Of a stretch of 5,153 nt of DNA, positions 1-5,153 are shown in pieces. The translations under genes were made by a program, and so were the position numbers. The notes below the pieces were generated by a model. It was given only the letters and a program-made list of their open reading frames with translations. It did no database searches and was not told where the DNA came from. Numbering within the stretch: the first letter of the stretch is position 1; each line of letters starts with the position of its first letter. Origin of the DNA: Dehalococcoidia bacterium (lineage in GTDB: Bacteria > Chloroflexota > Dehalococcoidia > Dehalococcoidales > RBG-16-60-22); contig JAUWLN010000119.1 in NCBI GenBank assembly GCA_030613665.1, positions 1-5,153 on the forward strand. Reading direction: 5' to 3'.

Positions 1-35
1 ACGGCTGCCGCCCGCCAAAAAGACGACGAGTGTAG
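1..35 (+). CDS. rpsK: 30S ribosomal protein S11 (uS11), C-terminal end only
   Basis: Only the last ten complete codons and the TAG stop (33-35) are in the window; bases 1-2 (AC) fit the end of an Asn codon. The readable residues are GCRPPKRRRV, the basic C-terminus typical of bacterial S11 (usually N-G-C-R-P-P-K-[KR]-R-R-V). S11 sits on the platform of the small subunit near the Shine-Dalgarno/anti-Shine-Dalgarno helix. Position directly before rpsD and rpoA is the expected alpha-operon order (rpsM-rpsK-rpsD-rpoA-rplQ) and supports the call despite the short length. The gap to rpsD is 12 bp, so the two are almost certainly cotranscribed. Confidence 0.9.
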   Translation, partial: GCRPPKRRRV

Positions 36-47
36 AAGAGAGGAAAA

Positions 48-674
48 ATGGCAAGATACGTTGGAGCAGTATGTCGAAGGTGCCGCCGCAGCGGCGAAAA
101 GCTCTTCCTGAAGGGCGATAGGTGCTTCACACCCAAGTGCAGCATAGATAAGCGACCCAAGCCCCCGGGAATGCAGCCCCGCAGGCGGCCCAGAATATCC
201 GACCGCGGCATGCAGCTCCGCGAGAAACAGAAAGCCCGCTACAGCTACGGCATGCTGGAGAGGCAGTTCCGGAAAACGTTTGCCAAGGCGGAGAGGCAGG
301 CAGGGGTAACCGGCGATAATCTGCTCATACTGCTGGAAAGGCGACTGGACAACATCGTATATCGCCTCGGCTTCTCTGACTCCCGCAACCAGGCACGCCA
401 GCTGGTACGCCATGGTCACATTATGCTTAATGACCGCCGGACGGATGTCCCTTCGGCGCTGGTCAAAGAAGGAGATACCATTGGCTGGCGGAAAGAAAGC
501 GCCAAATCGGAATACTACAAACAGCTCACGCAGACGATTGAAGCCAAGACGGTGCCGGACTGGTTGAACCTGGATAAGAAAAACCTGATGGGGCAGATGG
601 TTTCCCTGCCTACACCGGAAGGTATAGAGGCCCCGTTTAACGGCAAGACGATAGTGGAGCACTATTCGCGATAA
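48..674 (+). CDS. rpsD: 30S ribosomal protein S4 (uS4), zinc-binding type
   Basis: The product is 208 aa, a full-length S4, a primary 16S rRNA-binding protein that nucleates assembly of the 30S body and lines the mRNA entry region. It opens with MARYVGAVCRRC, and four cysteines (C9, C12, C26, C31; spacing CX2C-X13-CX4C) form the N-terminal zinc knuckle of the C+ form, as in Thermus S4. Gamma-proteobacterial and Bacillus S4 lack these cysteines. The conserved core LREKQKARYSYG...ERQFRKTF lies at about 57-78, the S4 RNA-binding fold at about 98-160 (LDNIVYRLGF, RNQARQLVRHGHI), and the family ending IVEHYSR at 202-208. The ATG at 48 follows a purine-rich GAGAGG at 38-43 and starts exactly at the conserved N-terminus. 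In E. coli S4 represses its own operon through the rpsM leader; that leader, if present here, lies outside the window. Confidence 0.98.
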   Translation: MARYVGAVCRRCRRSGEKLFLKGDRCFTPKCSIDKRPKPPGMQPRRRPRISDRGMQLREKQKARYSYGMLERQFRKTFAKAERQAGVTGDNLLILLERRLDNIVYRLGFSDSRNQARQLVRHGHIMLNDRRTDVPSALVKEGDTIGWRKESAKSEYYKQLTQTIEAKTVPDWLNLDKKNLMGQMVSLPTPEGIEAPFNGKTIVEHYSR

Positions 675-679
675 AGAGC

Positions 680-687
680 AAGGAGGT
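680..687 (+). promoter_or_regulatory. Strong Shine-Dalgarno deciding the TTG start of rpoA
   Basis: AAGGAGGT is a full match to the anti-Shine-Dalgarno of 16S rRNA and lies 8 nt before TTG 696, in the 21-bp rpsD-rpoA gap. It is the best ribosome binding site in the window. It fixes the non-ATG start of rpoA, since the next in-frame ATG is deep inside the conserved N-terminal domain. A near-perfect site may compensate for the weak TTG codon. Confidence 0.9.
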
Positions 688-695
688 AGAGACTT

Positions 696-1742
696 TTGTC
701 TCGTCTAATTATACCGAAAATAGATTGTGTAGAGAGTGAGGAAAACTTCGGCCGGTTCACCGCCGAGCCGCTGGAACGTGGCTTTGGTGTCACGCTTGGC
801 AACACCCTGCGCCGGGTGTTACTGGGCTATCTCCCCGGTGCGGCGGTAACGCAGGTACGGATTGAGGGCACCATGCATGAATTCACCACCATTCCTCACG
901 CCAAGGAAGACGTCACCGAATTTTTACTCAACGTAAAGGCGATACGGATAAAGCCGCTTTCCGGCCAGCCCGGGAAACTGGTCCTGGATACGCAGGGCGA
1001 GGGGCAGGTCTGCGCCGCGGATATCAAGCCATCAACCGACTTTGAAATTACCAACCCGGAGCTTAATCTGGTCACGCTTGATTCGCCAGAAGCCAGGCTC
1101 TATGTGGAGTTTGACATCGAACTGGGCGAGGGCTATCGAACCGCCGAGTCAAACGACGCCATGCCGGTGGGGACAATACCTGTTGATGCCATCTTCTCCC
1201 CAATACGCAAGGTTAACTTCTCCATCGAGTCAGTTCACGCAGGGCGCGAGACCAGCCACGAGCGTCTGATTCTGGAAGTATGGACCGATGGCACGACAAC
1301 ACCTGTTGACGCCATCAGCCGCGCTGCCGGCATCCTGGTCGAACAGGTTAACCCATTCGTTGATTACGTCAAGGTGTCTCAGATGAAAGCTGAAGAGCAG
1401 CTCATTCGCCTCTCAATACCCGATGAGAAATACAATATGCCTGTGGAGCAGCTGGATCTCTCGGTGCGTACGATGAATTGCCTCAGACGAGGCGGCGTTG
1501 CCACGGTTGGTGAACTCATCAGTAAAAAAGCAAAGGACCTTCTTCAGCTGCGCAATTTCGGGCAGAAATCGTTTCATGAGATAGAGGACAAGCTGCAGGC
1601 ACTGGGGCTGTCCCTCTCGTCACAGGCTGGAATCATAGAAGAAATGGCGTCAGGGGAAGCGTCATCGGAAGAGACAGACACGACAACAGACATACCAGAA
1701 GAAGGCGAACCGCAATCCGGAGAAGCAGAAGATGAGGCATAA
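696..1742 (+). CDS. rpoA: DNA-directed RNA polymerase alpha subunit
   Basis: The 348-aa alpha subunit dimerises to scaffold assembly of beta and beta', and contacts activators and UP-element DNA through its C-terminal domain. The N-terminal domain covers about 1-225. It contains FTAEPLERGFGVTLGNTLRRVLL at 21-43, where R39-R40 align with the assembly-critical R44-R45 of E. coli, as well as the PHAKEDVTE segment and the VEQVNPF region. The C-terminal domain is at about 248-307: LDLSVRTMNCLRRGG carries R258, N261 and C262, matching E. coli R265, N268 and C269 of the DNA-binding face, and LRNFGQKSFHEIEDKL forms the helix-hairpin-helix. The start is TTG with a strong Shine-Dalgarno at 680-687. After the last helix comes an unusually long acidic tail of about 40 residues (308-348), rich in E, S, T and D, which makes the protein longer than the common 315-330 aa. 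The stop codon overlaps rplQ by 11 bp. Confidence 0.98.
   Translation: MSRLIIPKIDCVESEENFGRFTAEPLERGFGVTLGNTLRRVLLGYLPGAAVTQVRIEGTMHEFTTIPHAKEDVTEFLLNVKAIRIKPLSGQPGKLVLDTQGEGQVCAADIKPSTDFEITNPELNLVTLDSPEARLYVEFDIELGEGYRTAESNDAMPVGTIPVDAIFSPIRKVNFSIESVHAGRETSHERLILEVWTDGTTTPVDAISRAAGILVEQVNPFVDYVKVSQMKAEEQLIRLSIPDEKYNMPVEQLDLSVRTMNCLRRGGVATVGELISKKAKDLLQLRNFGQKSFHEIEDKLQALGLSLSSQAGIIEEMASGEASSEETDTTTDIPEEGEPQSGEAEDEA
1719..1723 (+). promoter_or_regulatory. rplQ ribosome binding site inside the end of rpoA
   Basis: GGAGA lies 8 nt before the rplQ ATG at 1732 and falls within the codons of the acidic RpoA tail. Because rplQ starts before rpoA stops, ribosomes finishing rpoA are well placed to start rplQ. 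This suggests translational coupling of the two products; the coupling itself is inferred. Confidence 0.65.
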
Positions 1743-2085
1743 CGTAGCTGGAAAAAAACTGGGCAGGACGACCAGTCACCGCAGGGCATTGTACCGCAAT
1801 CTCGTGACCGACCTGCTCAGATATGAGAAAATCGTTACTACCGAGACCAAGGCGAAGGAAGTACGCGGACTTGCCGAAAAGATGATTACCCTGGGCAAGA
1901 AAAGCAGTCTGAGTTCATTTCGCCAGGCACTGACATTTATCTATGACAAGAATGTGGCGGACAAGGTTTTTTCCGAACTGGCCACACGATACGCCGAGCG
2001 ACCCGGTGGTTACACCCGCATCGTCAAACTGGGCCCCAGACTTGGTGACGGAGCACCCATGGTGCAGCTTTCACTGGTCGCGTAA
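1732..2085 (+). CDS. rplQ: 50S ribosomal protein L17 (bL17)
   Basis: The product is 117 aa, the normal length for bacterial L17, a bacteria-specific large-subunit protein located near the exit of the peptide tunnel. The signature N-terminus MRHNVAGKKLGRTTSHRRAL (1-20) is followed by RNLVTDLLRYEKIVTTETKAKEVR (22-45), both diagnostic of the family. The C-terminus GGYTRIVKLGPRLGDGAPMVQLSLV (92-116) is also typical. The ATG at 1732 matches the conserved N-terminus and overlaps the rpoA stop by 11 bp, with its Shine-Dalgarno inside rpoA. L17 directly after alpha is the nearly universal bacterial order. The gap to truA is 36 bp, the largest inside the operon. Confidence 0.98.
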   Translation: MRHNVAGKKLGRTTSHRRALYRNLVTDLLRYEKIVTTETKAKEVRGLAEKMITLGKKSSLSSFRQALTFIYDKNVADKVFSELATRYAERPGGYTRIVKLGPRLGDGAPMVQLSLVA

Positions 2086-2100
2086 CCACCGTAGCTATTA

Positions 2101-2119
2101 TGACAATAAGAGGTTGTCA
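2101..2119 (+). promoter_or_regulatory. Inverted repeat presenting the truA Shine-Dalgarno in a loop
   Basis: TGACAA (2101-2106) and TTGTCA (2114-2119) are perfect reverse complements separated by TAAGAGG (2107-2113). The RNA could form a 6-bp hairpin whose 7-nt loop holds the AAGAGG ribosome binding site, two bases before the TTG start at 2122. The stem is A/U-rich and weak, so it may form only transiently. It could expose the site or serve as a binding target for a regulator. The repeat is directly visible; any function is inference. Site-to-start spacing (8 nt from the last G to the TTG) is suitable and supports start 2122. Confidence 0.45.
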
Positions 2120-2121
2120 GC

Positions 2122-2895
2122 TTGGCAGAGCACACAAAGATGATACTGATTATGGAATATGACGGCACAAATTATCACGGCTTTCAGCTGCAGGCCAGCC
2201 AGCCCACCGTTCAGTCTGAGGTTGAGACGGCCTTGCTGAAACTGACCGGGGAAAAAGTCCGCGTGCTGGCCGCCAGTCGCACCGACACTGGCGTACATGC
2301 CCGGGAGCAGGTGGTCAGCCTCCGCACGACGTCAGCGCTACCGGAACGTGCTTTCATTGGTGGCCTGAATCACTATCTGCCTGACGACATCGCCGTGAGC
2401 GCTGCTTTTAGAGTCAGCTCTACTGTCAACGTCCGCCGCAATGCGGTGAGCCGCGAGTATCACTATCTTATACTGAACCGGACCGCCCGCTCCCCTATCC
2501 GGCACCGCTTTGCCCATCATGTTCCGGGCAGGCTGGACGTGGCGGCGATGAATGAAGCCTGTCAGCACCTCATCGGCGAGCATGATTTCGCCTCATTCGC
2601 CACGGCTCTGGAAAGCCGGATTAAAAGCACGGTGCGCCGTGTCCATCAGGCCGAGGTTATTAAAAATGGCGACCTGATTACTTTTCGTATCATCGCCAAC
2701 TCATTTCTGCCCCACCAGGTGCGGAATACCGTTGGGGCGCTCCTCAGGGTCGGCCTGGGAAAGATGACAGCCGACGAATTTCGTAGTATATTAGAAGCGA
2801 GGACGCCCGGAATGGCAGGACCAACCGCCCCTGCGCACGGGCTGTGCCTGATACAGGTGAACTATCCGCATTCCTGGGAGGAACTGTGCAATTGA
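2122..2895 (+). CDS. truA: tRNA pseudouridine(38-40) synthase TruA
   Basis: This 257-aa enzyme isomerises uridines 38, 39 and 40 of the tRNA anticodon stem-loop to pseudouridine in the cytoplasm, which helps decoding accuracy. Family hallmarks run in order: EYDGTNYHGFQLQ at 12-24; the catalytic motif ASRTDTGVHA at 51-60 with nucleophile D55; GLNHYLPDDI at 81-90; SREYHYLI at 110-117 with the conserved active-site tyrosine; HDFASFAT at 154-161; NSFLPHQVRNTVG at 193-205; and AGPTAPAHGLCL at 232-243. The residue before R53 is Ser, where Gly is usual in E. coli and Bacillus. The TTG at 2122 is preferred because AAGAGG lies 8 nt upstream; the in-frame ATG at 2140 would begin just before the first beta strand and is the alternative. 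The stop overlaps the rplM start by 4 bp. A tRNA-modification gene within a ribosomal operon fits a translation-dedicated unit. Confidence 0.96.
   Translation: MAEHTKMILIMEYDGTNYHGFQLQASQPTVQSEVETALLKLTGEKVRVLAASRTDTGVHAREQVVSLRTTSALPERAFIGGLNHYLPDDIAVSAAFRVSSTVNVRRNAVSREYHYLILNRTARSPIRHRFAHHVPGRLDVAAMNEACQHLIGEHDFASFATALESRIKSTVRRVHQAEVIKNGDLITFRIIANSFLPHQVRNTVGALLRVGLGKMTADEFRSILEARTPGMAGPTAPAHGLCLIQVNYPHSWEELCN
2876..2882 (+). promoter_or_regulatory. rplM ribosome binding site within truA
   Basis: GGGAGGA in the last codons of truA lies 4 nt before an in-frame GTG (2886) and about 10 nt before TTG (2892). The spacing does not clearly settle which start is used. Homology (L13 proteins begin M-K-T-Y-S) favours TTG 2892. 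Either start gives overlap with truA and hence likely coupling. Confidence 0.65.
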
Positions 2896-3338
2896 AAACC
2901 TACAGCACCAAAATCAAAGACATTGAGCGCAAGTGGCACGTGATTGATGCTTCCGGCAGGACGCTGGGCAAGCTGGCCACGGAAGCCGCCACACTGCTCA
3001 TGGGCAAACACAAGCCCATTTTCAGTCCCAACCTTGATACCGGCGACAACGTTATCGTAATCAATGCCGAAAAAGTACAGGTTACAGGCAATAAGCTAAA
3101 GCAGAAGCAGTACTACCGGCATTCCGACTATCCCGGAGGATTTAAAAGCATATCTCTGGAAAAAATGATGCAGGATAACCCAACGCGAGTTATTGAGCAC
3201 GCCGTAAGGGGCATGCTGCCGCATACACGACTGGGCGCCCAGATGCGGAAGAAGCTCAGGGTTTATGCCGGCGATTCGCACCCGCACCTCGCGCAGGTAG
3301 CACAGTCATCCGGCACCGAGCCAAAGACAGGAGAGTAG
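2892..3338 (+). CDS. rplM: 50S ribosomal protein L13 (uL13)
   Basis: L13 is an early-assembly 23S rRNA-binding protein of the large subunit. From TTG 2892 the product is 148 aa, close to the usual 140-150, and begins MKTYSTKIKDIERKWHVIDA, the standard L13 N-terminus. Further hallmarks are GRTLGKLATEAATLLMGKHKP (22-42), DTGDNVIVINAEKVQVTGNK (49-68), YYRHSDYPGG (74-83) and the signature AVRGMLPHTRLGAQMRKKLRVYAG (about 106-129). The frame stays open upstream to GTG 2844, but the 16 extra residues resemble nothing in L13 and lie fully inside truA. GTG 2886, only two codons earlier, is the serious alternative. The TTG overlaps the truA TGA as TTGA. rpsI follows after 12 bp, the conserved L13-S9 pair. 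The C-terminal tail (about 134-148) is hydrophilic and variable. Confidence 0.96.
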   Translation: MKTYSTKIKDIERKWHVIDASGRTLGKLATEAATLLMGKHKPIFSPNLDTGDNVIVINAEKVQVTGNKLKQKQYYRHSDYPGGFKSISLEKMMQDNPTRVIEHAVRGMLPHTRLGAQMRKKLRVYAGDSHPHLAQVAQSSGTEPKTGE

Positions 3339-3350
3339 AGGGTAAGCTAA

Positions 3351-3749
3351 ATGGCAACGAAACAGTCCTATTTTCACGGCACCGGACGGAGAAAGTCAGC
3401 GGTAGCTCAGGTAAGAATCATGCCGGGCAATGGCGCCATAATCATCAATGGCATGCCCTATGAAGAGCTGTTCACCAGCCTGGAACACCGCCGCGCGATA
3501 CTGCAACCTCTTGTGGTCACGGAAAGCCTGAGCAAATACAATGCCATGATCAAAGTGAACGGAGGCGGCATCACCGGCCAGAGCGGTGCTATCTCACTGG
3601 GCATCGCGCGCGCGCTTATTTCGGCGGAGGGACACCTCAAGCCCATTCTGCGCCAGAACGGCCTGCTTACCCGCGACCCGCGGGTGAAGGAGCGGAAAAA
3701 GCCGGGTCTCAAGCGGGCACGCAAAGCACCTCAGTACACAAAGCGTTAA
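3351..3749 (+). CDS. rpsI: 30S ribosomal protein S9 (uS9)
   Basis: The 132-aa S9 belongs to the head of the small subunit, and its C-terminal tail reaches the anticodon loop of P-site tRNA. Visible hallmarks are YFHGTGRRKSAVAQVRIMPG (7-26), NGMPYEELF (33-41), the central KVNGGGITGQSGAISLGIARAL (68-89), and the basic tail RKKPGLKRARKAPQYTKR ending in the invariant Lys-Arg. The length is normal. The ATG at 3351 is preceded by AGAGGG (3337-3342) with 8 nt spacing, just after the rplM stop. This is the last gene of the operon, followed within 26 bp by a hairpin terminator. Confidence 0.98.
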   Translation: MATKQSYFHGTGRRKSAVAQVRIMPGNGAIIINGMPYEELFTSLEHRRAILQPLVVTESLSKYNAMIKVNGGGITGQSGAISLGIARALISAEGHLKPILRQNGLLTRDPRVKERKKPGLKRARKAPQYTKR

Positions 3750-3840
3750 GCGGCAAGTTAGCGGCTCTAAATATGAGAGGGGTTTTAAGCCCCTCTCTGT
3801 TTATACCATAGTATCTGTATATGACGTATTCTATTGCGGT
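3750..3840. other. Convergent intergenic region, rpsI to sugar-phosphate mutase
   Basis: These 91 bp separate the 3' ends of two facing genes. The left half has the near-repeat GTTAAGCGGC / GTTAGCGGC around the rpsI stop and then the terminator hairpin. The right half (3804-3840) is A/T-rich with only short imperfect palindromes such as ATAC-CATA-GTAT at 3803-3814. No reading frame, tRNA or promoter pair convincing enough to call was seen. Confidence 0.7.
3775..3803 (+). terminator. Intrinsic terminator of the ribosomal operon, probably bidirectional
   Basis: GAGAGGGG (3775-3782) and CCCCTCTC (3790-3797) form a perfect 8-bp GC-rich stem around loop TTTTAAG, extendable by one G-U pair. On the plus strand TGTTTA follows, a short and interrupted U-tract. 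On the minus strand the same stem is followed by ATATTT, so it could also end transcription of the mutase gene, whose stop lies 43 bp away. It stands 25 bp after the rpsI stop, where a terminator is expected. The stem is clear, but the U-tracts on both sides are weak. Confidence 0.8.
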
Positions 3841-5153
3841 CTATTTCATACCCGCCAGCTTCTTTCCCGATTCAAGCAGCTTTTTTACTTTGGCGTCAGA
3901 ACTGCTCTCCGCGTAGATGCGGAGCACCGGCTCCGTGCCGGAAAACCTGACCAGCAGCCAGCTGTTATCCTCCAGAATATACCGGAAGCCGTCAGCGGTA
4001 TCTATTTTAGCCACCTTCACCTTCTCGATTGACTCCGGAGGGTTGTCGCGCAGTCGGTTGATAATCGTCTGGCGTTCCGCCGCCGGAAACTCGGCATCTA
4101 TACGCTGGTAATAGTGTGGCCCCACCTTGCTGTAGAGGTAGCCCAGAAGCTCCGACGGCTTTTTCCCCGTCCTGAGCATGAAATCGAGAAAATAGAGACC
4201 CGCCAGGATTCCGTCGCGCTCGGCAACGTGCCCGCGGAAGCCATATCCCCCGCTTTCCTCACCGCCAATCACCGCATCTTCGACGTGCATAATCGGAGCC
4301 ACATACTTGAAGCCCACGGTCGTCTCAAATACCGGTACCTTGTACAGTTCACCCAGCCGGTCGAGCATACTTGAGCTGGTGATGGTCTTGACCATCGGAC
4401 CGCGCTCTCCGCGTACTTCCAGAACGTAAAGGCAGAGCATGGCGAATGTCTGAAGCGGGGTGATAAAGTTGCCCTTTTCATCGATTATGCCTACACGGTC
4501 GGCATCGCCGTCTGTCGCCAGGCCGATGCTGGCCCCCTGCTCTTTCACCAGCAATGAGAGTCTTTTCAGATTGAGTGCGATTGGTTCGGGCCGGACCATG
4601 CCCGGAAAAAGCGGGTTGCGCTCGCCGTTGATTTCGGTCACCTTGCTGCTGCCTCCCTGCAGCATTTCCTTGAGGTAACCCAACCCGGCGCCATACATGG
4701 AATCTATTATTATGTCAAACCCTGCTTCCCTTATCGCAGGCAGGTCAACCAGTTTGTTAACCTGCTTGATATAAACCGGTGCCAGGTCAATTTGCTCCAC
4801 CAGCCCCTGCCCCACCGCCTCTTCCAGCGGTATCCGTTCCGGCGGCCCCTTGGGCAGTATCCGTTCGATGGCTTTTATCATTTCATTGGTAATATCATCC
4901 GGCGCGCTGGACCCGTGCTGGTCCTTATATTTGAAGCCGTTCCAGGCACCCGGGTTATGGCTCGCCGTGATAATGATGGCACCGGCTGCCTTTTTGGCCA
5001 GCACACCATAGCTGACCACGGGCGTCGGAGTCGCTTTATCACAGAGATAGGTCTTTATTCCGTTCGCGGCGGTCACCTCGGCAGCGGCGGCGGCGAAGTC
5101 CTCTGAGGCAAAGCGGGTATCAAAGCCAATAATTAACCCCTGTGCGCTCATCC
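3841..5153 (-). CDS. Phosphoglucomutase/phosphomannomutase family protein, N-terminus cut by window edge
   Basis: This alpha-D-phosphohexomutase interconverts hexose 6- and 1-phosphates, feeding nucleotide-sugar and polysaccharide synthesis in the cytoplasm. The 436 visible residues, numbered from an internal Met at 5151, carry the catalytic phosphoserine loop TASHNPGAWNG (62-72, S64), the metal-binding loop DGDADR (214-219), the sugar-binding loop GGEESGG (296-302) and the phosphate-binding loop RFSGTEPVLRIYAE (402-415), so all four domains and active-site elements are represented. Family members usually start about 40 residues earlier with a strand containing FGT[DS]GWRG. That segment is absent, while LIIGFDTRFASEDFA (6-20) is already well inside domain 1. 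The frame is open to the edge, so the gene very likely continues beyond 5153 and the Met at 5151 is not its start. The GEESGG loop is typical of bifunctional glucose/mannose mutases, but specificity cannot be fixed from motifs, so no symbol is given. It is transcribed towards the ribosomal operon and is not part of it. Confidence 0.93.
   Translation of the reverse strand, partial: MSAQGLIIGFDTRFASEDFAAAAAEVTAANGIKTYLCDKATPTPVVSYGVLAKKAAGAIIITASHNPGAWNGFKYKDQHGSSAPDDITNEMIKAIERILPKGPPERIPLEEAVGQGLVEQIDLAPVYIKQVNKLVDLPAIREAGFDIIIDSMYGAGLGYLKEMLQGGSSKVTEINGERNPLFPGMVRPEPIALNLKRLSLLVKEQGASIGLATDGDADRVGIIDEKGNFITPLQTFAMLCLYVLEVRGERGPMVKTITSSSMLDRLGELYKVPVFETTVGFKYVAPIMHVEDAVIGGEESGGYGFRGHVAERDGILAGLYFLDFMLRTGKKPSELLGYLYSKVGPHYYQRIDAEFPAAERQTIINRLRDNPPESIEKVKVAKIDTADGFRYILEDNSWLLVRFSGTEPVLRIYAESSSDAKVKKLLESGKKLAGMK

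Noticed and set aside
1042..1269. 75-codon alternative frame within rpoA
   Set aside because: It is out of frame inside the alpha N-terminal domain, with no homology recognised and no independent ribosome binding site of note.
1574..1789. Minus-strand open frame of 71 codons across the rpoA/rplQ junction
   Set aside because: It is antisense to two certain genes, its Ser/Pro/Asp/Val-rich product mirrors the acidic-tail codons, and it resembles no family.
3605..3615. Alternating CG tract of 11 bases, potential Z-DNA
   Set aside because: It encodes the conserved Ile-Ala-Arg-Ala of S9 with ordinary GCG/CGC codons, and is too short to claim a structural role.
3458..3724. Minus-strand open frame of 88 codons inside rpsI
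   Set aside because: It is antisense to a fully conserved S9 gene; its Arg-rich composition is a by-product of the opposite-strand codons.
3803..3840. A/T-rich segment as a possible promoter or second terminator
   Set aside because: It lies between two converging 3' ends, has only 4-bp palindromes and no convincing -35/-10 pair facing a gene.
4114..4374. Plus-strand open frames opposite the mutase gene (also 3917-4111, 4460-4678, 4792-5106)
   Set aside because: They lie opposite an intact conserved coding frame with all mutase motifs, show no recognisable domains, and are what GC-rich codons produce by chance.
5149..5151. ATG at the right edge as the true start of the mutase
   Set aside because: The conserved N-terminal strand with the FGT[DS]GWRG motif would be missing and the following residues are already inside domain 1; the gene most likely continues past the window.

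Overview
The window is a stretch of bacterial core chromosome: the distal part of a ribosomal-protein/RNA-polymerase operon on the plus strand, followed by a convergent sugar-phosphate mutase gene on the minus strand. The order is the last codons of rpsK (1-35), rpsD (48-674), rpoA (696-1742), rplQ (1732-2085), truA (2122-2895), rplM (2892-3338) and rpsI (3351-3749). A hairpin terminator follows at about 3775-3803. A phosphoglucomutase/phosphomannomutase family gene (3841-5153, minus) runs off the right edge without its N-terminus. All seven plus-strand genes are within 36 bp of each other or overlap, so they look like one transcription unit. No promoter is visible inside the window; transcription presumably enters from the left, from rpsM-rpsK or further upstream.

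The organism looks like a free-living bacterium of moderate GC. Three things point towards Chloroflexota, perhaps a Dehalococcoidia-like lineage. S4 is the zinc-binding (four-cysteine) type. The order rpoA-rplQ-truA-rplM-rpsI lacks the ECF-transporter genes that sit between rplQ and truA in many Firmicutes. TTG start codons are frequent. This placement is inference from motifs and gene order, not from a database comparison.

The genes serve one programme, growth-linked gene expression. S11, S4, L17, L13 and S9 are ribosome components, RpoA is the assembly scaffold of RNA polymerase, and TruA makes pseudouridines in the tRNA anticodon arm. Tight spacing, an 11-bp overlap (rpoA/rplQ) and a 4-bp TTGA overlap (truA/rplM) suggest translational coupling. 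The mutase is a separate unit for carbohydrate and cell-envelope precursor metabolism, and only its 3' end faces the operon.

I found no previously undescribed system, mobile element, CRISPR array or RNA gene. The points most worth a second look are local: a perfect 6-bp inverted repeat that places the truA Shine-Dalgarno in a hairpin loop, the long acidic tail of RpoA that contains the rplQ ribosome binding site, and the use of TTG starts in three of the six genes whose starts are visible. No gene-free stretch reaches 300 bases; the longest is the 91-bp convergent intergenic region at 3750-3840.
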